DNA of 64,000 nucleotides from Magnetospirillum sp. SS-4 (GCF_902729425.1 NZ_CACVCH010000070.1:62001-126000), one strand, 5' to 3'; counted from the first letter of the stretch, positions 1-11,880 are shown. Numbers and translations: made by a program. The notes: generated by a model not told the origin, from the sequence alone.

Positions 1-833
1 TGCCGGACGTCAGTCTCAACGCGGTGGCCAATCTGGGCTATGCCGCCGGCCGCTTCGGCGCCCCGGTCTATCCCGGCGACACCCTGGCCACCACCTCGAC
101 CGTGATCGGGCTGAAGGAGAATTCCAACAAGCAGACCGGCGTGGTCTACGTGCGCTCGGTCGGCGCCAACCAGCGGGGCGAGATGGTCGTCGACTACATC
201 CGCTGGGTGATGGTGAGAAAGCGCGACGTCAACGCCGCCATCGCCGAGGAGAAGGTCCCCGACCTGCCGGCCGCCGTCGCCGCCGCCGACCTGATCGTCC
301 CCGAGACCCTGACCCTGGGCGATTACGACGCCGAACTGGCGGGCAACCCCCATCGCTGGGGCGATTATTCGGTGGGCGAGAAGATCGACCACGTCGACGG
401 CATGACCATCGAGGAGGCCGAGCACATGATGGCGACGCGGCTGTGGCAGAACACCGCCAAGGTCCATTTCAACCAGCATACCGAGAGCCAGGGCCGGTTC
501 GGCCGCCGCCTGATCTATGGCGGCCACATCATCAGCATCGCCCGCGCCCTGTCGTTCAACGGACTGGCCAACGCCTTCAAGGTCGTGGCCCTGAACGGCG
601 GCCGCCACACCAACCCGACCTTCGCCGGCGACACCATCTATGCGTGGTCGGAAGTGCTGGACAAGCTGGAGATTCCCGGCCGCTCCGACGTCGGCGCGCT
701 GCGCCTGCGCCTGGTCGCCACCAAGAACCAGCCCTGCGCCAAATTCCCCATGAAGGCGGAGGAGGACGGCTTCGGCAACGCCGTCGCCATGCCGGTGCTG
801 GACCTGGATTATACCGTCCTGATGCCGAGATAG
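1..833 (+). CDS. mch: Mesaconyl-CoA hydratase, MaoC family (5' end outside window)
   Basis: The reading frame is open from base 3 at the left edge, so the start lies outside the window; the GTG at 24 is internal. About 276 residues remain of a family usually near 340 aa. The C-terminal half carries the typical stretches LIYGGHIISIARALSF and LNGGRHTNPTFAGDTIYAW of the double-hotdog MaoC-type hydratases that interconvert mesaconyl-C1-CoA and beta-methylmalyl-CoA. By family knowledge the enzyme works in the ethylmalonyl-CoA pathway for acetate assimilation, which fits an organism relying on anaplerosis (pyc at 41 kb). The exact substrate is inferred from family resemblance; another MaoC hydratase cannot be excluded. 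Confidence 0.8.
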   Translation, partial: PDVSLNAVANLGYAAGRFGAPVYPGDTLATTSTVIGLKENSNKQTGVVYVRSVGANQRGEMVVDYIRWVMVRKRDVNAAIAEEKVPDLPAAVAAADLIVPETLTLGDYDAELAGNPHRWGDYSVGEKIDHVDGMTIEEAEHMMATRLWQNTAKVHFNQHTESQGRFGRRLIYGGHIISIARALSFNGLANAFKVVALNGGRHTNPTFAGDTIYAWSEVLDKLEIPGRSDVGALRLRLVATKNQPCAKFPMKAEEDGFGNAVAMPVLDLDYTVLMPR

Positions 834-842
834 GAAGGCGGC

Positions 843-865
843 TCCGGCAGGACGGGCTTGCCGGA
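843..865 (+). terminator. Weak hairpin after the MaoC gene
   Basis: TCCGGCA (843-849) pairs with TGCCGGA (859-865) across a 9-base loop, just past the stop at 831-833. No T tract follows, so it may be a Rho-dependent end or an mRNA-stabilising stem. The next gene starts 30 bases later. Confidence 0.3.
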
Positions 866-894
866 ACGGCATCGACGGGCCATAAGCTAGGGTC

Positions 895-2124
895 ATGGAT
901 ACCTTCGTCATCGTCGTCTTCCTGCTGACCTATCTCGGCATGGCCTTCGGCAGCGTCCGCGGCCTGAAGCTGGACCGCACCGGCATCGCCCTGCTGGCGG
1001 TGGTGGCGCTGCTGGTCTCCGGCAAGGTCGGCGTCAAGGCCATGGGCAGTTCCATCGACGTGCCGACCCTGCTGCTGCTGTTCGCCCTGATGATCGTCTC
1101 GGCCCAGTTCCAGATGGCCGGCGTCTATGGTCATGTGGCCGCCCGGGTGGCCGCCGCCGCCGGCTCGCCCCGGCGGCTGCTGGCCCTGGTCATCGCTGTG
1201 GCCGGCGGATTGTCGGCGGTGCTGGCCAACGACGTGGTGTGCTTCGCCATGGCCCCCATCATCGCCGTCGGCATCCGGGGCCGCGGCCTCGACCCCCGCC
1301 CCTATCTGCTGGGGCTGGTGGGCGCCGCCAACGCCGGCAGCGCCGCCACCCTGATCGGCAATCCCCAGAACATCCTGATCGGCCAGGTGGGCGGGCTGGA
1401 CTTCTGGAACTTCCTCGCCGCCTGCGCCGTGCCGGCCGTCCTGTCGCTGGCGGTGGTCCACCTGACGCTGTGCCTGATCTGGCGCGCCGAACTGAGCGCG
1501 ACGCCCACCCGGGCCGACGACGCCGTCATCCCCGATTTCAACCGCTGGCAGGCGATCAAGGGGGCCGGCGCCCTGATCGGGCTGCTGCTGCTGTTCGCGG
1601 CACCGCTGCCCCGCGAGGTCGGCGCCCTGGTCATCGCCGGCCTGCTGCTGGCCAGCCGCCGGATGTCGTCGCGCGAGATGATCGGCACGGTGGACTGGCA
1701 TCTGCTGCTGCTGTTCGCCTGCCTGTTCGTGGTGACCGGCGCCTTCGCCGACACCGACGTGGCGCGGCGCTGGATGGAGGCGCTGGCCGAGCGCGGCCTG
1801 TTCCCCGAGACCCTGGGGGTGATGGTGCCGCTGGCCCTGGCCGCCTCCAACACCATCGGCAACGTGCCGGCGGTGATGCTGATCCTGGCGGTGTGGCACA
1901 CCCCCGATCCGGGGGCGCTGACCGGCCTGGCGCTGCTGTCGACCCTGGCCGGCAATTTCCTGCTGGTCGGCAGCATGGCCAACATCATCGTCGCCGAACG
2001 GGCGCTGGCGGCGGGAACCCGGCTGTCGTTCACCGACTTCGCCCGCGCCGGCATCCCCATGACCCTGGCCACCATGGCCATCGCGGTGGCGTGGCTGCGG
2101 GTCGGCGGCTGGATGGGATGGTAG
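895..2124 (+). CDS. ArsB/NhaD-type anion or ion transporter (SLC13-like)
   Basis: 409 aa and highly hydrophobic, with roughly ten or more membrane segments along its length. The stretches VLANDVVCFAMAPI and LIGNPQNILIGQVGG, echoed in the C-terminal half by AASNTIGNVPAVM and GSMANIIVAERA, are the inverted-repeat signature loops of the ion transporter superfamily that holds ArsB, NhaD and CitMHS. Family members export arsenite or exchange Na+/H+ or carry dicarboxylates; the sequence alone does not settle the substrate. No arsR or arsC is next to it, which argues against an arsenite role. A DUF420 gene follows after 7 bases, so the two are probably cotranscribed. Confidence 0.8.
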   Translation: MDTFVIVVFLLTYLGMAFGSVRGLKLDRTGIALLAVVALLVSGKVGVKAMGSSIDVPTLLLLFALMIVSAQFQMAGVYGHVAARVAAAAGSPRRLLALVIAVAGGLSAVLANDVVCFAMAPIIAVGIRGRGLDPRPYLLGLVGAANAGSAATLIGNPQNILIGQVGGLDFWNFLAACAVPAVLSLAVVHLTLCLIWRAELSATPTRADDAVIPDFNRWQAIKGAGALIGLLLLFAAPLPREVGALVIAGLLLASRRMSSREMIGTVDWHLLLLFACLFVVTGAFADTDVARRWMEALAERGLFPETLGVMVPLALAASNTIGNVPAVMLILAVWHTPDPGALTGLALLSTLAGNFLLVGSMANIIVAERALAAGTRLSFTDFARAGIPMTLATMAIAVAWLRVGGWMGW

Positions 2125-2131
2125 GCCGATC

Positions 2132-2557
2132 ATGACCGCCGCCAACACCCTGCCCCACGTCACCGCCAGCCTCAACGCCATCGCGCTGTGCTTCCTGGTG
2201 GCCGGCTTCATCCTGATCCGGGCCGGACGCCGCGACCTGCATCGCCGCGCCATGCTGGCGGCGGTGGCGACCTCGGGCCTGTTCCTGGTGGTCTACGTCG
2301 TCTACCACTTCGCCGCGCCGATCTTCGTGTTTCGCGGCACCGGCGCCATCCGGCCGGTCTATTACGCCTTGCTGATCAGCCACGTCATCCTGGCCGCCCT
2401 GGTCACGCCCATGATCGTCCTGACCCTGGTGCGGGCGCTGAAAGGCCGTATCGCCCCTCATAAGGGAATAGCGCGATGGACATTGCCGATCTGGCTGTAT
2501 GTGTCGGTCACCGGCATCATCGTATATGTCATGCTCTATCGTATCGACTGGACCTGA
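2132..2557 (+). CDS. DUF420 membrane protein (CtaM-like)
   Basis: 141 aa with four predicted membrane helices (about residues 12-30, 40-58, 78-98 and 115-135) and spaced histidines (in LPHVTA, LHRRAM, VYHFAAP, ISHVILA). This is the DUF420 pattern; the Staphylococcus member CtaM is needed to mature a heme-copper oxidase. A heme O synthase-like gene lies 96 bases downstream, which supports a link to terminal oxidase assembly, but no oxidase subunit gene is visible. The function here is inferred from the family and this neighbour. Confidence 0.75.
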   Translation: MTAANTLPHVTASLNAIALCFLVAGFILIRAGRRDLHRRAMLAAVATSGLFLVVYVVYHFAAPIFVFRGTGAIRPVYYALLISHVILAALVTPMIVLTLVRALKGRIAPHKGIARWTLPIWLYVSVTGIIVYVMLYRIDWT

Positions 2558-2653
2558 GCCGATGGACTTGACCATAGTAAAGTTCTCCGCCCCCACGGAC
2601 GGTGTAGTCTGACTGTCTTTTAAGCCAGGGACTGGCTGGAACCGGAGGCGGAT

Positions 2654-3505
2654 GTGACGTTCAGGCAATTCATCGAGCTGCTGAAGCCGCGTATCGCGCT
2701 GATGATCGCGCTGACCGCCGTCACCGGCTATGTCGCCGTCGCCGACAAGGTCGACACCCTGGCGCTGCTGCTGCTGACGCTGGCCATGGTGCTGGGCTCG
2801 GCCGCCTCGGCGGTCTTCAACCATGTCTGGGACCGCGACATCGACCGGCTGATGCGCCGCACCGCCAAGCGGCCCATGGCCACCGGAGCCGGCACGCCGG
2901 CGGTCGGCTTCGCCCTGGCCGCCGTGCTGATGATCGCCGGCATGACGGTGGCGCATCTGGTCTTCAACTGGGTGGTGGCGCTGCACCTGTTCCTCGGCGG
3001 CTTCGTCTACGTGGCGGTCTACACCGTATGGCTGAAGCGCCGCCACTGGACCAACATCATCATCGGCGGCGCCGCCGGCAGCTTCGCCATCCTGGCCGGC
3101 GCGGCGGCGGTCAATCAGACCGATTGGATGCTGCCCATGGTGCTGGCGCTGGTGCTGTTCCTGTGGACGCCCAGCCATTTCTGGGCGCTGGCCATCCTGC
3201 TGAAGGACGATTACCGCGACGCCGGCGTGCCCATGCTGCCGGTGGTGGTGGGCGAACAGCAGACCGCCTACTGGATTCTCGCCAATTCGGTGGCGCTGGT
3301 GGGGTCGTCGCTGCTGCCCTGGACCATGGGGCTGCTGGGGCCGGTCTACGGCGTCACCGCCGTGGTGACCGGCATCGGCCTGCTGGCCTTCAACCTCAAG
3401 CTGGTCCTGACTCCGACCCGCTATTGGGCGGGCTGGAACTTCGCCGCGTCCATGCCCTATCTGCTGCTGCTGTTCATCGGGGTGTTCTTCGACAAGCATT
3501 GGTGA
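2654..3505 (+). CDS. ctaB: Protoheme IX farnesyltransferase (heme O synthase)
   Basis: UbiA-superfamily prenyltransferase, 283 aa, about eight or nine membrane helices. The first aspartate-rich motif is NHVWDRDIDRLMRRTAKRP (about residues 56-74), with the NxxxDxxxD and RTxxRP features of CtaB/CyoE. The second conserved block is LFLWTPSHFWALAI followed by KDDYRDAGVPMLPVV, typical of heme O synthases. It adds a farnesyl group to heme B for aa3/bo3-type oxidases. The GTG start is chosen because GGAGG lies 5 bases upstream (2644-2648). It lacks a neighbouring coxBAC/ctaG cluster. Confidence 0.88.
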   Translation: MTFRQFIELLKPRIALMIALTAVTGYVAVADKVDTLALLLLTLAMVLGSAASAVFNHVWDRDIDRLMRRTAKRPMATGAGTPAVGFALAAVLMIAGMTVAHLVFNWVVALHLFLGGFVYVAVYTVWLKRRHWTNIIIGGAAGSFAILAGAAAVNQTDWMLPMVLALVLFLWTPSHFWALAILLKDDYRDAGVPMLPVVVGEQQTAYWILANSVALVGSSLLPWTMGLLGPVYGVTAVVTGIGLLAFNLKLVLTPTRYWAGWNFAASMPYLLLLFIGVFFDKHW

Positions 3506-3581
3506 CCCGCGCAAACCAATACTTGCGGGATATCGGACGTTTCCGTAGGCTGGTGCCCTCCAGTATGGACAGGATGTGGGC

Positions 3582-5264
3582 ATGGCGGCTGACAAGGACG
3601 ATCTGGGCAGATCCAGCGATGTCTACGTGGCGTTCGCCTTCGCCGCCGCCGACGTCCTGGTCGAGACCGCGCCCGACGGCACCACCGCCTTCGCCGTCGG
3701 CGCCGCCATGGCGCTGCTGGGGCGCGGCGCCCGGTCGCTGATCGGCCAGCCACTGAAAAAGATCATCCATCCCGGCGACCAGGACCTGCTGGGCCAGTCC
3801 CTGCTCCAGATGGGCCGGGGCGAGCGGGTCCGCAACGTCATGATCCGGGTCCTGCTGCCCGACGGCCGCGCCGCCCCCGTCGCCCTGTCCGGTTACCGCC
3901 ACCCCGGCAACAAGGAACGGCTGCTGGTGGCGTTCAGCCATCCCGGCGGCCTGCCGCCGCTGATCGAGAAGCGGTCCGAGTCCGGCCTGCTGGACAAGCA
4001 CACCTTCCAGGCCATGGCGGCCCAGCTGCTGGAAACCGCCGCGCCGGACGACCCCTATCAGCTGACCTTGGTCGAGCTGCCCGACATCCCCCACTTCCAG
4101 AGCGAGGCCGGCGCGGCGACCCAGGCGGCCCTGGCCAGCGAACTGGGCAACCGGCTGAAATCGCTGTCGGTGGGCGGCGACGCGGTCGGACAACTGGACG
4201 ACGGCAAGTTCGGCGTCCTGCATGCGGCGTCGGTCTCGGCCGAAAAGATCAGCCAGTCGGTGACCCAGGCCGCCCATACGGTGATGCCGGACGCGCCGCC
4301 CATCGAGGCCAAGCTGGCCACCCTGGTGCTGGACGTCGCCGACATTCCGCCGGAGGAGGCCGCCCGCGCCCTGACCTATACCCTGAACCGCTTCGCCAAG
4401 GATTCCGCCAATGGCGGCGACCTCGCCTCGCTGATGAAGGACCTCCAGCCGCGGTTGTCGGCCACCGTCAAGCAGATGAACGACGTCCGCCAGACGGTGA
4501 TGACCGGCGACTTCAACCTGATGTACCAGCCCATCGTCGATCTGTGGACCAACGTGGTCCACCACTTCGAATGCCTGGTCCGCTTCAAGGGCAACGACAA
4601 CAAGTCACCCTACGAGACCGTGGCCTTCGCCGAGGACGTGGGCATGGCCGGCATGCTGGACATGGCCCTGCTGGAACGCGCCATCGGCACCATGCGTTCC
4701 AGCATCGCCAACACCGAATCGCTGCGCTTCGCCGTCAACCTGTCGGGCCGCACCCTGTCGGACCCGGCGGTGGTGAAGAAGCTTCAGGCCATCCTCGCCA
4801 CCACCAAGGATCTCAGGAAGCGGCTGGTGTTCGAGATGACGGAATCCGCCGACATCAGCGACCTGTCGGCGGTCAATGACGTCATCCAGAGCATCCGCAA
4901 GCAGGGACACGAGGTCTGCCTGGACGATTTCGGCGCCGGCCACGCCGCCTTCCACTATCTGCGGGCCTTGAAGGTGGACAACGTCAAGATCGACGGCAGC
5001 TACATCAAGGACGCCATGCGCAACAACGAGAACGTCTCGTTCATCAAGGCGATCGTCCAGCTGTGCACCGAACTCGGCGTCACCACCACCGCCGAGTATG
5101 TCGAGGACGCCGAGACCGCCAACCTGCTGAAACTGCTCAAGGTCCGCTTCGGCCAGGGCTGGTATTTCGGAAAGCCGGCCCACCCGGCCACCAACGACAT
5201 CGTCACCGCCTGGAAGACCAATACCCTGGAATGGCGCAAGGGACTCTTGTACTTCAAGGGGTAG
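3582..5264 (+). CDS. PAS/degenerate-GGDEF/EAL cyclic-di-GMP phosphodiesterase
   Basis: 560 aa, no membrane segment. Residues about 10-120 look PAS-like, about 155-290 resemble a GGDEF fold without the GGDEF motif, and about 300-545 form an EAL domain. The EAL signature reads ECL (330-332), and the family's catalytic residues are visible: E330, N386 (FAVNLSG), E418 (EMTES), D448-D449 (LDDFGAG), K469 (VKIDG), E505 and Q525. The DDFGTG loop is DDFGAG. It is therefore probably an active c-di-GMP hydrolase whose N-terminal part senses or regulates. ATG 3582 is preferred over GTG 3576 because AGGA sits 7 bases upstream. Confidence 0.85.
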   Translation: MAADKDDLGRSSDVYVAFAFAAADVLVETAPDGTTAFAVGAAMALLGRGARSLIGQPLKKIIHPGDQDLLGQSLLQMGRGERVRNVMIRVLLPDGRAAPVALSGYRHPGNKERLLVAFSHPGGLPPLIEKRSESGLLDKHTFQAMAAQLLETAAPDDPYQLTLVELPDIPHFQSEAGAATQAALASELGNRLKSLSVGGDAVGQLDDGKFGVLHAASVSAEKISQSVTQAAHTVMPDAPPIEAKLATLVLDVADIPPEEAARALTYTLNRFAKDSANGGDLASLMKDLQPRLSATVKQMNDVRQTVMTGDFNLMYQPIVDLWTNVVHHFECLVRFKGNDNKSPYETVAFAEDVGMAGMLDMALLERAIGTMRSSIANTESLRFAVNLSGRTLSDPAVVKKLQAILATTKDLRKRLVFEMTESADISDLSAVNDVIQSIRKQGHEVCLDDFGAGHAAFHYLRALKVDNVKIDGSYIKDAMRNNENVSFIKAIVQLCTELGVTTTAEYVEDAETANLLKLLKVRFGQGWYFGKPAHPATNDIVTAWKTNTLEWRKGLLYFKG

Positions 5265-5281
5265 GCGGCTATCCATAATCC

Positions 5282-6199
5282 ATGAGCACCTCACAGACCC
5301 TGAAGGGCGACATTCCGGTCGGTGACTGGATCGACCGCCTGATGCCGGCCGCCATCAGGCCCTATTTGCGGCTGATGCGGCTCGACCGCCCCATCGGCAC
5401 CTGGCTGCTGCTGTTTCCCTGCTGGTGGAGCGCCGCCCTGGCCGCCGACGGGCTGCCCGATCCCTGGCTGCTGGTCCTGTTCGCCGTCGGGGCCGTGGTG
5501 ATGCGCGGCGCCGGCTGCACCTTCAACGACTGGGCCGACCGCGATTTCGACGGCCGCGTCGCCCGCACCGCCTCGCGCCCCATCCCCTCGGGGGCGGTCA
5601 GCGCCAACCAGGCGCTGCTGTTCCTGGCCTTGCTGCTGCTGCTGGGGCTGGCGATCCTGATGCAGTTGAACCCGTTCGCGGTGTCGGTGGGCATGGCGTC
5701 GCTGCTGCTGGTGTTCCCCTATCCGTTCATGAAGCGCATCACCTACTGGCCGCAGGCCTGGCTGGGTCTGACCTTCAACTGGGGCGCCCTGCTGGGCTGG
5801 GCGGCGGTAAGGGGCCAGATCGATCTGCCCGCCCTGCTGCTTTACGCCGCCGGACCATTCTGGACGCTGGGTTACGACACCATCTACGCCCATCAGGACA
5901 AGGAGGATGACGCCCTGATCGGCGTGAAGTCCACCGCCCTGGCGCTGGGCGACGCCACGCCGAAATGGCTGTGGCTGTTCTATGGCGCGACCCTGACCCT
6001 GATGGGCGCCGCCGGCTGGACCGCCGGCCTGGGCTGGGCCTTCTGGCCGGGCCTCGCCCTGGCCGGCGGCCATCTGGTCTGGCAGATCCTGCGGGTCGAC
6101 ATTCACGATTCCGCCGATTGCCTGGCCAAGTTCAAGTCCAACCGCCATTTCGGCTGGCTGTTGCTGGCCGCCATCGTCGCCGGAAGGCTGAGCGCGTGA
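5282..6199 (+). CDS. ubiA: 4-hydroxybenzoate octaprenyltransferase
   Basis: 305 aa integral membrane prenyltransferase that attaches the polyprenyl tail to 4-hydroxybenzoate in ubiquinone synthesis. Both aspartate motifs are present: FNDWADRDFDGRVARTASRP (81-100) and YDTIYAHQDKEDD (about 200). The length is a little above the usual 290 because of an N-terminal extension of about 25 residues. Its stop overlaps the GTG start of the following methyltransferase gene by three bases, implying translational coupling. It starts 17 bases after the EAL gene. Confidence 0.93.
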   Translation: MSTSQTLKGDIPVGDWIDRLMPAAIRPYLRLMRLDRPIGTWLLLFPCWWSAALAADGLPDPWLLVLFAVGAVVMRGAGCTFNDWADRDFDGRVARTASRPIPSGAVSANQALLFLALLLLLGLAILMQLNPFAVSVGMASLLLVFPYPFMKRITYWPQAWLGLTFNWGALLGWAAVRGQIDLPALLLYAAGPFWTLGYDTIYAHQDKEDDALIGVKSTALALGDATPKWLWLFYGATLTLMGAAGWTAGLGWAFWPGLALAGGHLVWQILRVDIHDSADCLAKFKSNRHFGWLLLAAIVAGRLSA

Positions 6200-6861
6200 G
6201 CCCGGTTTCCGAGACCCTGGAGGCCGCCCGCGCCTTCATCCTGGCCAATACCGAGATCGCCAGCCCGCCGGCCTGCCCCGAGATCAGGCTGTGGACCGCC
6301 ACCGAGGTGACGCCGCTGTGGGAGGCCACCGAGGCCGCCCTGCTGCGGGTCAACCTGCCGCCGCCCTATTGGGCGTTCTGCTGGGCCGGCGGCCAGGCGT
6401 TGACCCGCTGGGTTCTGGATCATCCCGACCTGGTGCGGGGCAAGCGGGTGCTGGACTTCGCCGCCGGTTCCGGCGTCACCGCCATGGCCGCCGGCCTGTG
6501 CGGCGCCACCCGCGTCGAAGCCGCCGAGATCGACGCCATGGCCTGCCACGCCATCGCGCTGAACGCCGAACTGAACGGCGTCTCGGTCGATGTCCTGAAG
6601 GACGACGTGGTCGGCAGCCCCTGCCGCTGGGACGTGGTGGTGGCCGGCGACGTCTGCTACGAAGCGCCGATGACCGCCCATATCTGGCCGTGGCTGAGAC
6701 AATTGGCGGCGGACGGCGCCACCGTGGTGATGGCCGATCCGGGCCGCGCCTACCTGCCCAGGACCGGCCTGCTGCGGGTCGGCTCCTACACCGTCCAGAC
6801 CAGCCTGGACCTGGAGGACCGGACCCAGCGCGAGGTCACGGTCTTCCAGATCGTCGGATAG
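6196..6861 (+). CDS. ETF-beta lysine methyltransferase-like (METTL20/ETFBKMT family)
   Basis: 221 aa from a GTG that overlaps the ubiA stop. It shows a class I SAM-binding motif (VLDFAAGSG, about 85-93), the preceding block PYWAFCWAGGQALTR, and the downstream motifs GDVCYE and DPGRAYLP. These are hallmarks of the family that trimethylates lysines of the electron transfer flavoprotein beta subunit. ETF passes electrons to ubiquinone, which makes coupling to ubiA suggestive, but the substrate is inferred. A generic protein methyltransferase is the main alternative. Confidence 0.78.
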   Translation: MSPVSETLEAARAFILANTEIASPPACPEIRLWTATEVTPLWEATEAALLRVNLPPPYWAFCWAGGQALTRWVLDHPDLVRGKRVLDFAAGSGVTAMAAGLCGATRVEAAEIDAMACHAIALNAELNGVSVDVLKDDVVGSPCRWDVVVAGDVCYEAPMTAHIWPWLRQLAADGATVVMADPGRAYLPRTGLLRVGSYTVQTSLDLEDRTQREVTVFQIVG

Positions 6862-6879
6862 GCCGGCAAGGACGCCGGC
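6862..6879. terminator. Hairpin between convergent genes
   Basis: GCCGGC (6862-6867) pairs with GCCGGC (6874-6879) over a 6-base loop, immediately after the methyltransferase stop and 14 bases before the ettA stop. It could act on both strands; there is no T run. Confidence 0.4.
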
Positions 6880-6893
6880 GCCCCGCCGTTCCC

Positions 6894-8573
<1,680 letters not shown>

Positions 8574-8610
8574 GGGGGCTTCTCCGGTCAGGGCAACACG
8601 ATGCTGCGAC

Positions 8611-8639
8611 CTAGTAGACGCAAGGGTCGCCGAGGTCAA
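8611..8639 (-). promoter_or_regulatory. Sigma-70-type promoter of ettA
   Basis: On the minus strand TTGACC (8634-8639) and TACTAG (8611-8616) are separated by exactly 17 bases, upstream of the ettA start at 8573. The -35 box matches 5 of 6 consensus bases; the -10 box is weaker. Confidence 0.55.
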
Positions 8640-8651
8640 GGAAAGGGTGCG

Positions 8652-9047
8652 TCAGCGCCGGATGATCAAATGCGGCACCAGCGGCAATTCCGCCAGCAGT
8701 TCCTCGGCCAGCAGCCGCGACCACGAGGCGCCGCCGTCCAGCGATGCCGACAGGGCGGCGTCGCAACGCATCTGCCAGTCGTCCAGGGGAAACAGCGCCA
8801 CCCATTCCACGGCATCGTCGAAGCGCAGCAACGGCCCGTAGGTGTCGCGCGCCATTCGCCACGGCGTGCCGGTGTCGATGCAGCGGCCGCTGTTCTGCAA
8901 CAGGCAGCGCGGCCCCTCCGGCCCGACCGCCAGGGCGGCGTGACGGGCGTGGCCGGCTTCACCGCAGATGGAATCGACGAAGCGGCGGAAGACGTCCTCG
9001 GATTCGGGGGCGTCCAGGGTGCAATGATAGGGTTCGGCCTTGGCCAC
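8652..9047 (-). CDS. Unrecognised small protein, 131 aa
   Basis: I do not recognise this family. It is soluble, with no signal peptide or membrane segment, and has four cysteines (SICGE, PRCLL, GRCIDT, QMRCDA). The GTG at 9047 is preferred over an upstream ATG at 9074 because AAGGAG lies 8-9 bases before it and because it then begins 10 bases after the stop of the membrane protein gene rather than overlapping it. It ends the nadE-gltX-cysS-membrane protein run. Regular codon use supports it being real. Confidence 0.7.
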   Translation of the reverse strand: MAKAEPYHCTLDAPESEDVFRRFVDSICGEAGHARHAALAVGPEGPRCLLQNSGRCIDTGTPWRMARDTYGPLLRFDDAVEWVALFPLDDWQMRCDAALSASLDGGASWSRLLAEELLAELPLVPHLIIRR

Positions 9048-9057
9048 GGGGCTCTCC

Positions 9058-10467
9058 TTAACTGCGCCGGCCATCCTCGGCCAGCTCCCGATTGCCGGAG
9101 ATGATGGCCAAACGCCGTCCGGCGAAGCGCTGATCCAGGCGGACGGCCCCCACCATGGCGGTGAACAGGGCCAGCCACACCACCCGGTTCTGATAACGGT
9201 CGTGGGGATTGGACAGCGCCCCGCAGACGAAAGCGTTGCCCAGGATGGCGGCGGCCACCAGCAGCGCCAGCCCGGTGGTGGTGCGGTCGCGACGGCGCCA
9301 CGCCAGCAGCAGCAGCAGCAGTGTCACGACCTCGGCCGCCTGGTTGATGGGAATCTGAAAGTCGTTGATCGGCGCGAAATCGATCGCCGGACGGCGCTGC
9401 TGGCGGGCGAAGCGGAATTGCTTGAACTCGTCGGGATAGCGCCGCAGCTGGGTCTTGACGAAGTGCCAGGTCATCGGCACCAGATCCTCGCCGCTTTCGA
9501 TGGCGCCCAGCTGCTCGACGAAATTGACGCCCGCCGCCCGCAGGACCAGCATCGGAAACCGCCGCATGGCGTCCTTGACGATGAAGCCGGACTCGTCATG
9601 CAGCTCGCTCCAGCCGCCCATCTCGCTGAACGGGCTGTCGCCCCACAGGAACTCGTCGGCGGTACGCGGCAGATCGTCCTTGTACTCGCACATCCGCAGC
9701 GGGGCGCCGGCCGGGCAGACCTCGTCCAGATAGGCCTTGGCGACGCCGTTCTGCACGAACAGCGCCAGTTGCAGCACCTGGCCGGATTCGCTGAACACGA
9801 AACGGCCCATGATCAGGTAATGGGTAACGGGAACCAGCAGGATGCCGCCGACCAGGGCGGCCGAGGCCGCCACCATGCGCGGACGCGGCATCCGCCGCAG
9901 CCAGCGCGACAGCCCCCACATCGCCACCAGCACCAGCAGCAGGCCGGCCGCCACCGCCACATGCGACATGTGGACGCAGATGGACACCGCCGAGATCACC
10001 GCCAGCGCCGCCCGGCGCCAGCGTTGCAGCCCCTCGCCGAACGCCAGGGCGGCGATGCCCAGCACGGCGGTGCCGGCGAACACGTCGGCCAGCAGCTGCG
10101 ACGCCACCCAGGGCAGGCCGGTGAACAGCGCCAGGGCGAGTCCGACCCCCAGGAACACCATGTGGCGCCAACGGCCGATGAACCCCATCACCGCCTCGTG
10201 CAACACCCAGGTCACCAAGACGGCGTGCAACAGCGGAATCACCCACAGGGTGTCAAAGGCCCGCGCCACCGTCATCATCACGCCATAGGTCATGATGCGC
10301 CAGACGATGGGCTGGAACGTGAAGGCCATCTCCACGTAATCCTCGCTGTCGAAATAGATCAGCGGGTAGCCGTTCCACAGGGCCGGCGCCATCATCAGCG
10401 CCACCACCAGCACGAAGGTCAGGGCATGCCATGCCAGCTTCCTGCCGGTAAGCGGCACGCGGGGCAT
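9058..10467 (-). CDS. Polytopic membrane protein, possible GT-C fold glycosyltransferase
   Basis: 469 aa with about ten hydrophobic segments. After the first helix comes NGYPLIYFDSEDYVEM (about residues 32-47); an acidic pair in the first outer loop is typical of GT-C type lipid-linked sugar transferases. A long non-membrane stretch (about residues 250-375) could be a periplasmic domain, followed by four more helices. ATG 10467 lies 5 bases beyond the cysS stop, with GAGGGG upstream. No named family is recognised, so the glycosyltransferase idea is inference from topology and one motif. Confidence 0.7.
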   Translation of the reverse strand: MPRVPLTGRKLAWHALTFVLVVALMMAPALWNGYPLIYFDSEDYVEMAFTFQPIVWRIMTYGVMMTVARAFDTLWVIPLLHAVLVTWVLHEAVMGFIGRWRHMVFLGVGLALALFTGLPWVASQLLADVFAGTAVLGIAALAFGEGLQRWRRAALAVISAVSICVHMSHVAVAAGLLLVLVAMWGLSRWLRRMPRPRMVAASAALVGGILLVPVTHYLIMGRFVFSESGQVLQLALFVQNGVAKAYLDEVCPAGAPLRMCEYKDDLPRTADEFLWGDSPFSEMGGWSELHDESGFIVKDAMRRFPMLVLRAAGVNFVEQLGAIESGEDLVPMTWHFVKTQLRRYPDEFKQFRFARQQRRPAIDFAPINDFQIPINQAAEVVTLLLLLLAWRRRDRTTTGLALLVAAAILGNAFVCGALSNPHDRYQNRVVWLALFTAMVGAVRLDQRFAGRRLAIISGNRELAEDGRRS

Positions 10468-10472
10468 GCGGG

Positions 10473-11861
<1,389 letters not shown>

Positions 11862-11880
11862 GACTTCAATCTCCCCTCGG

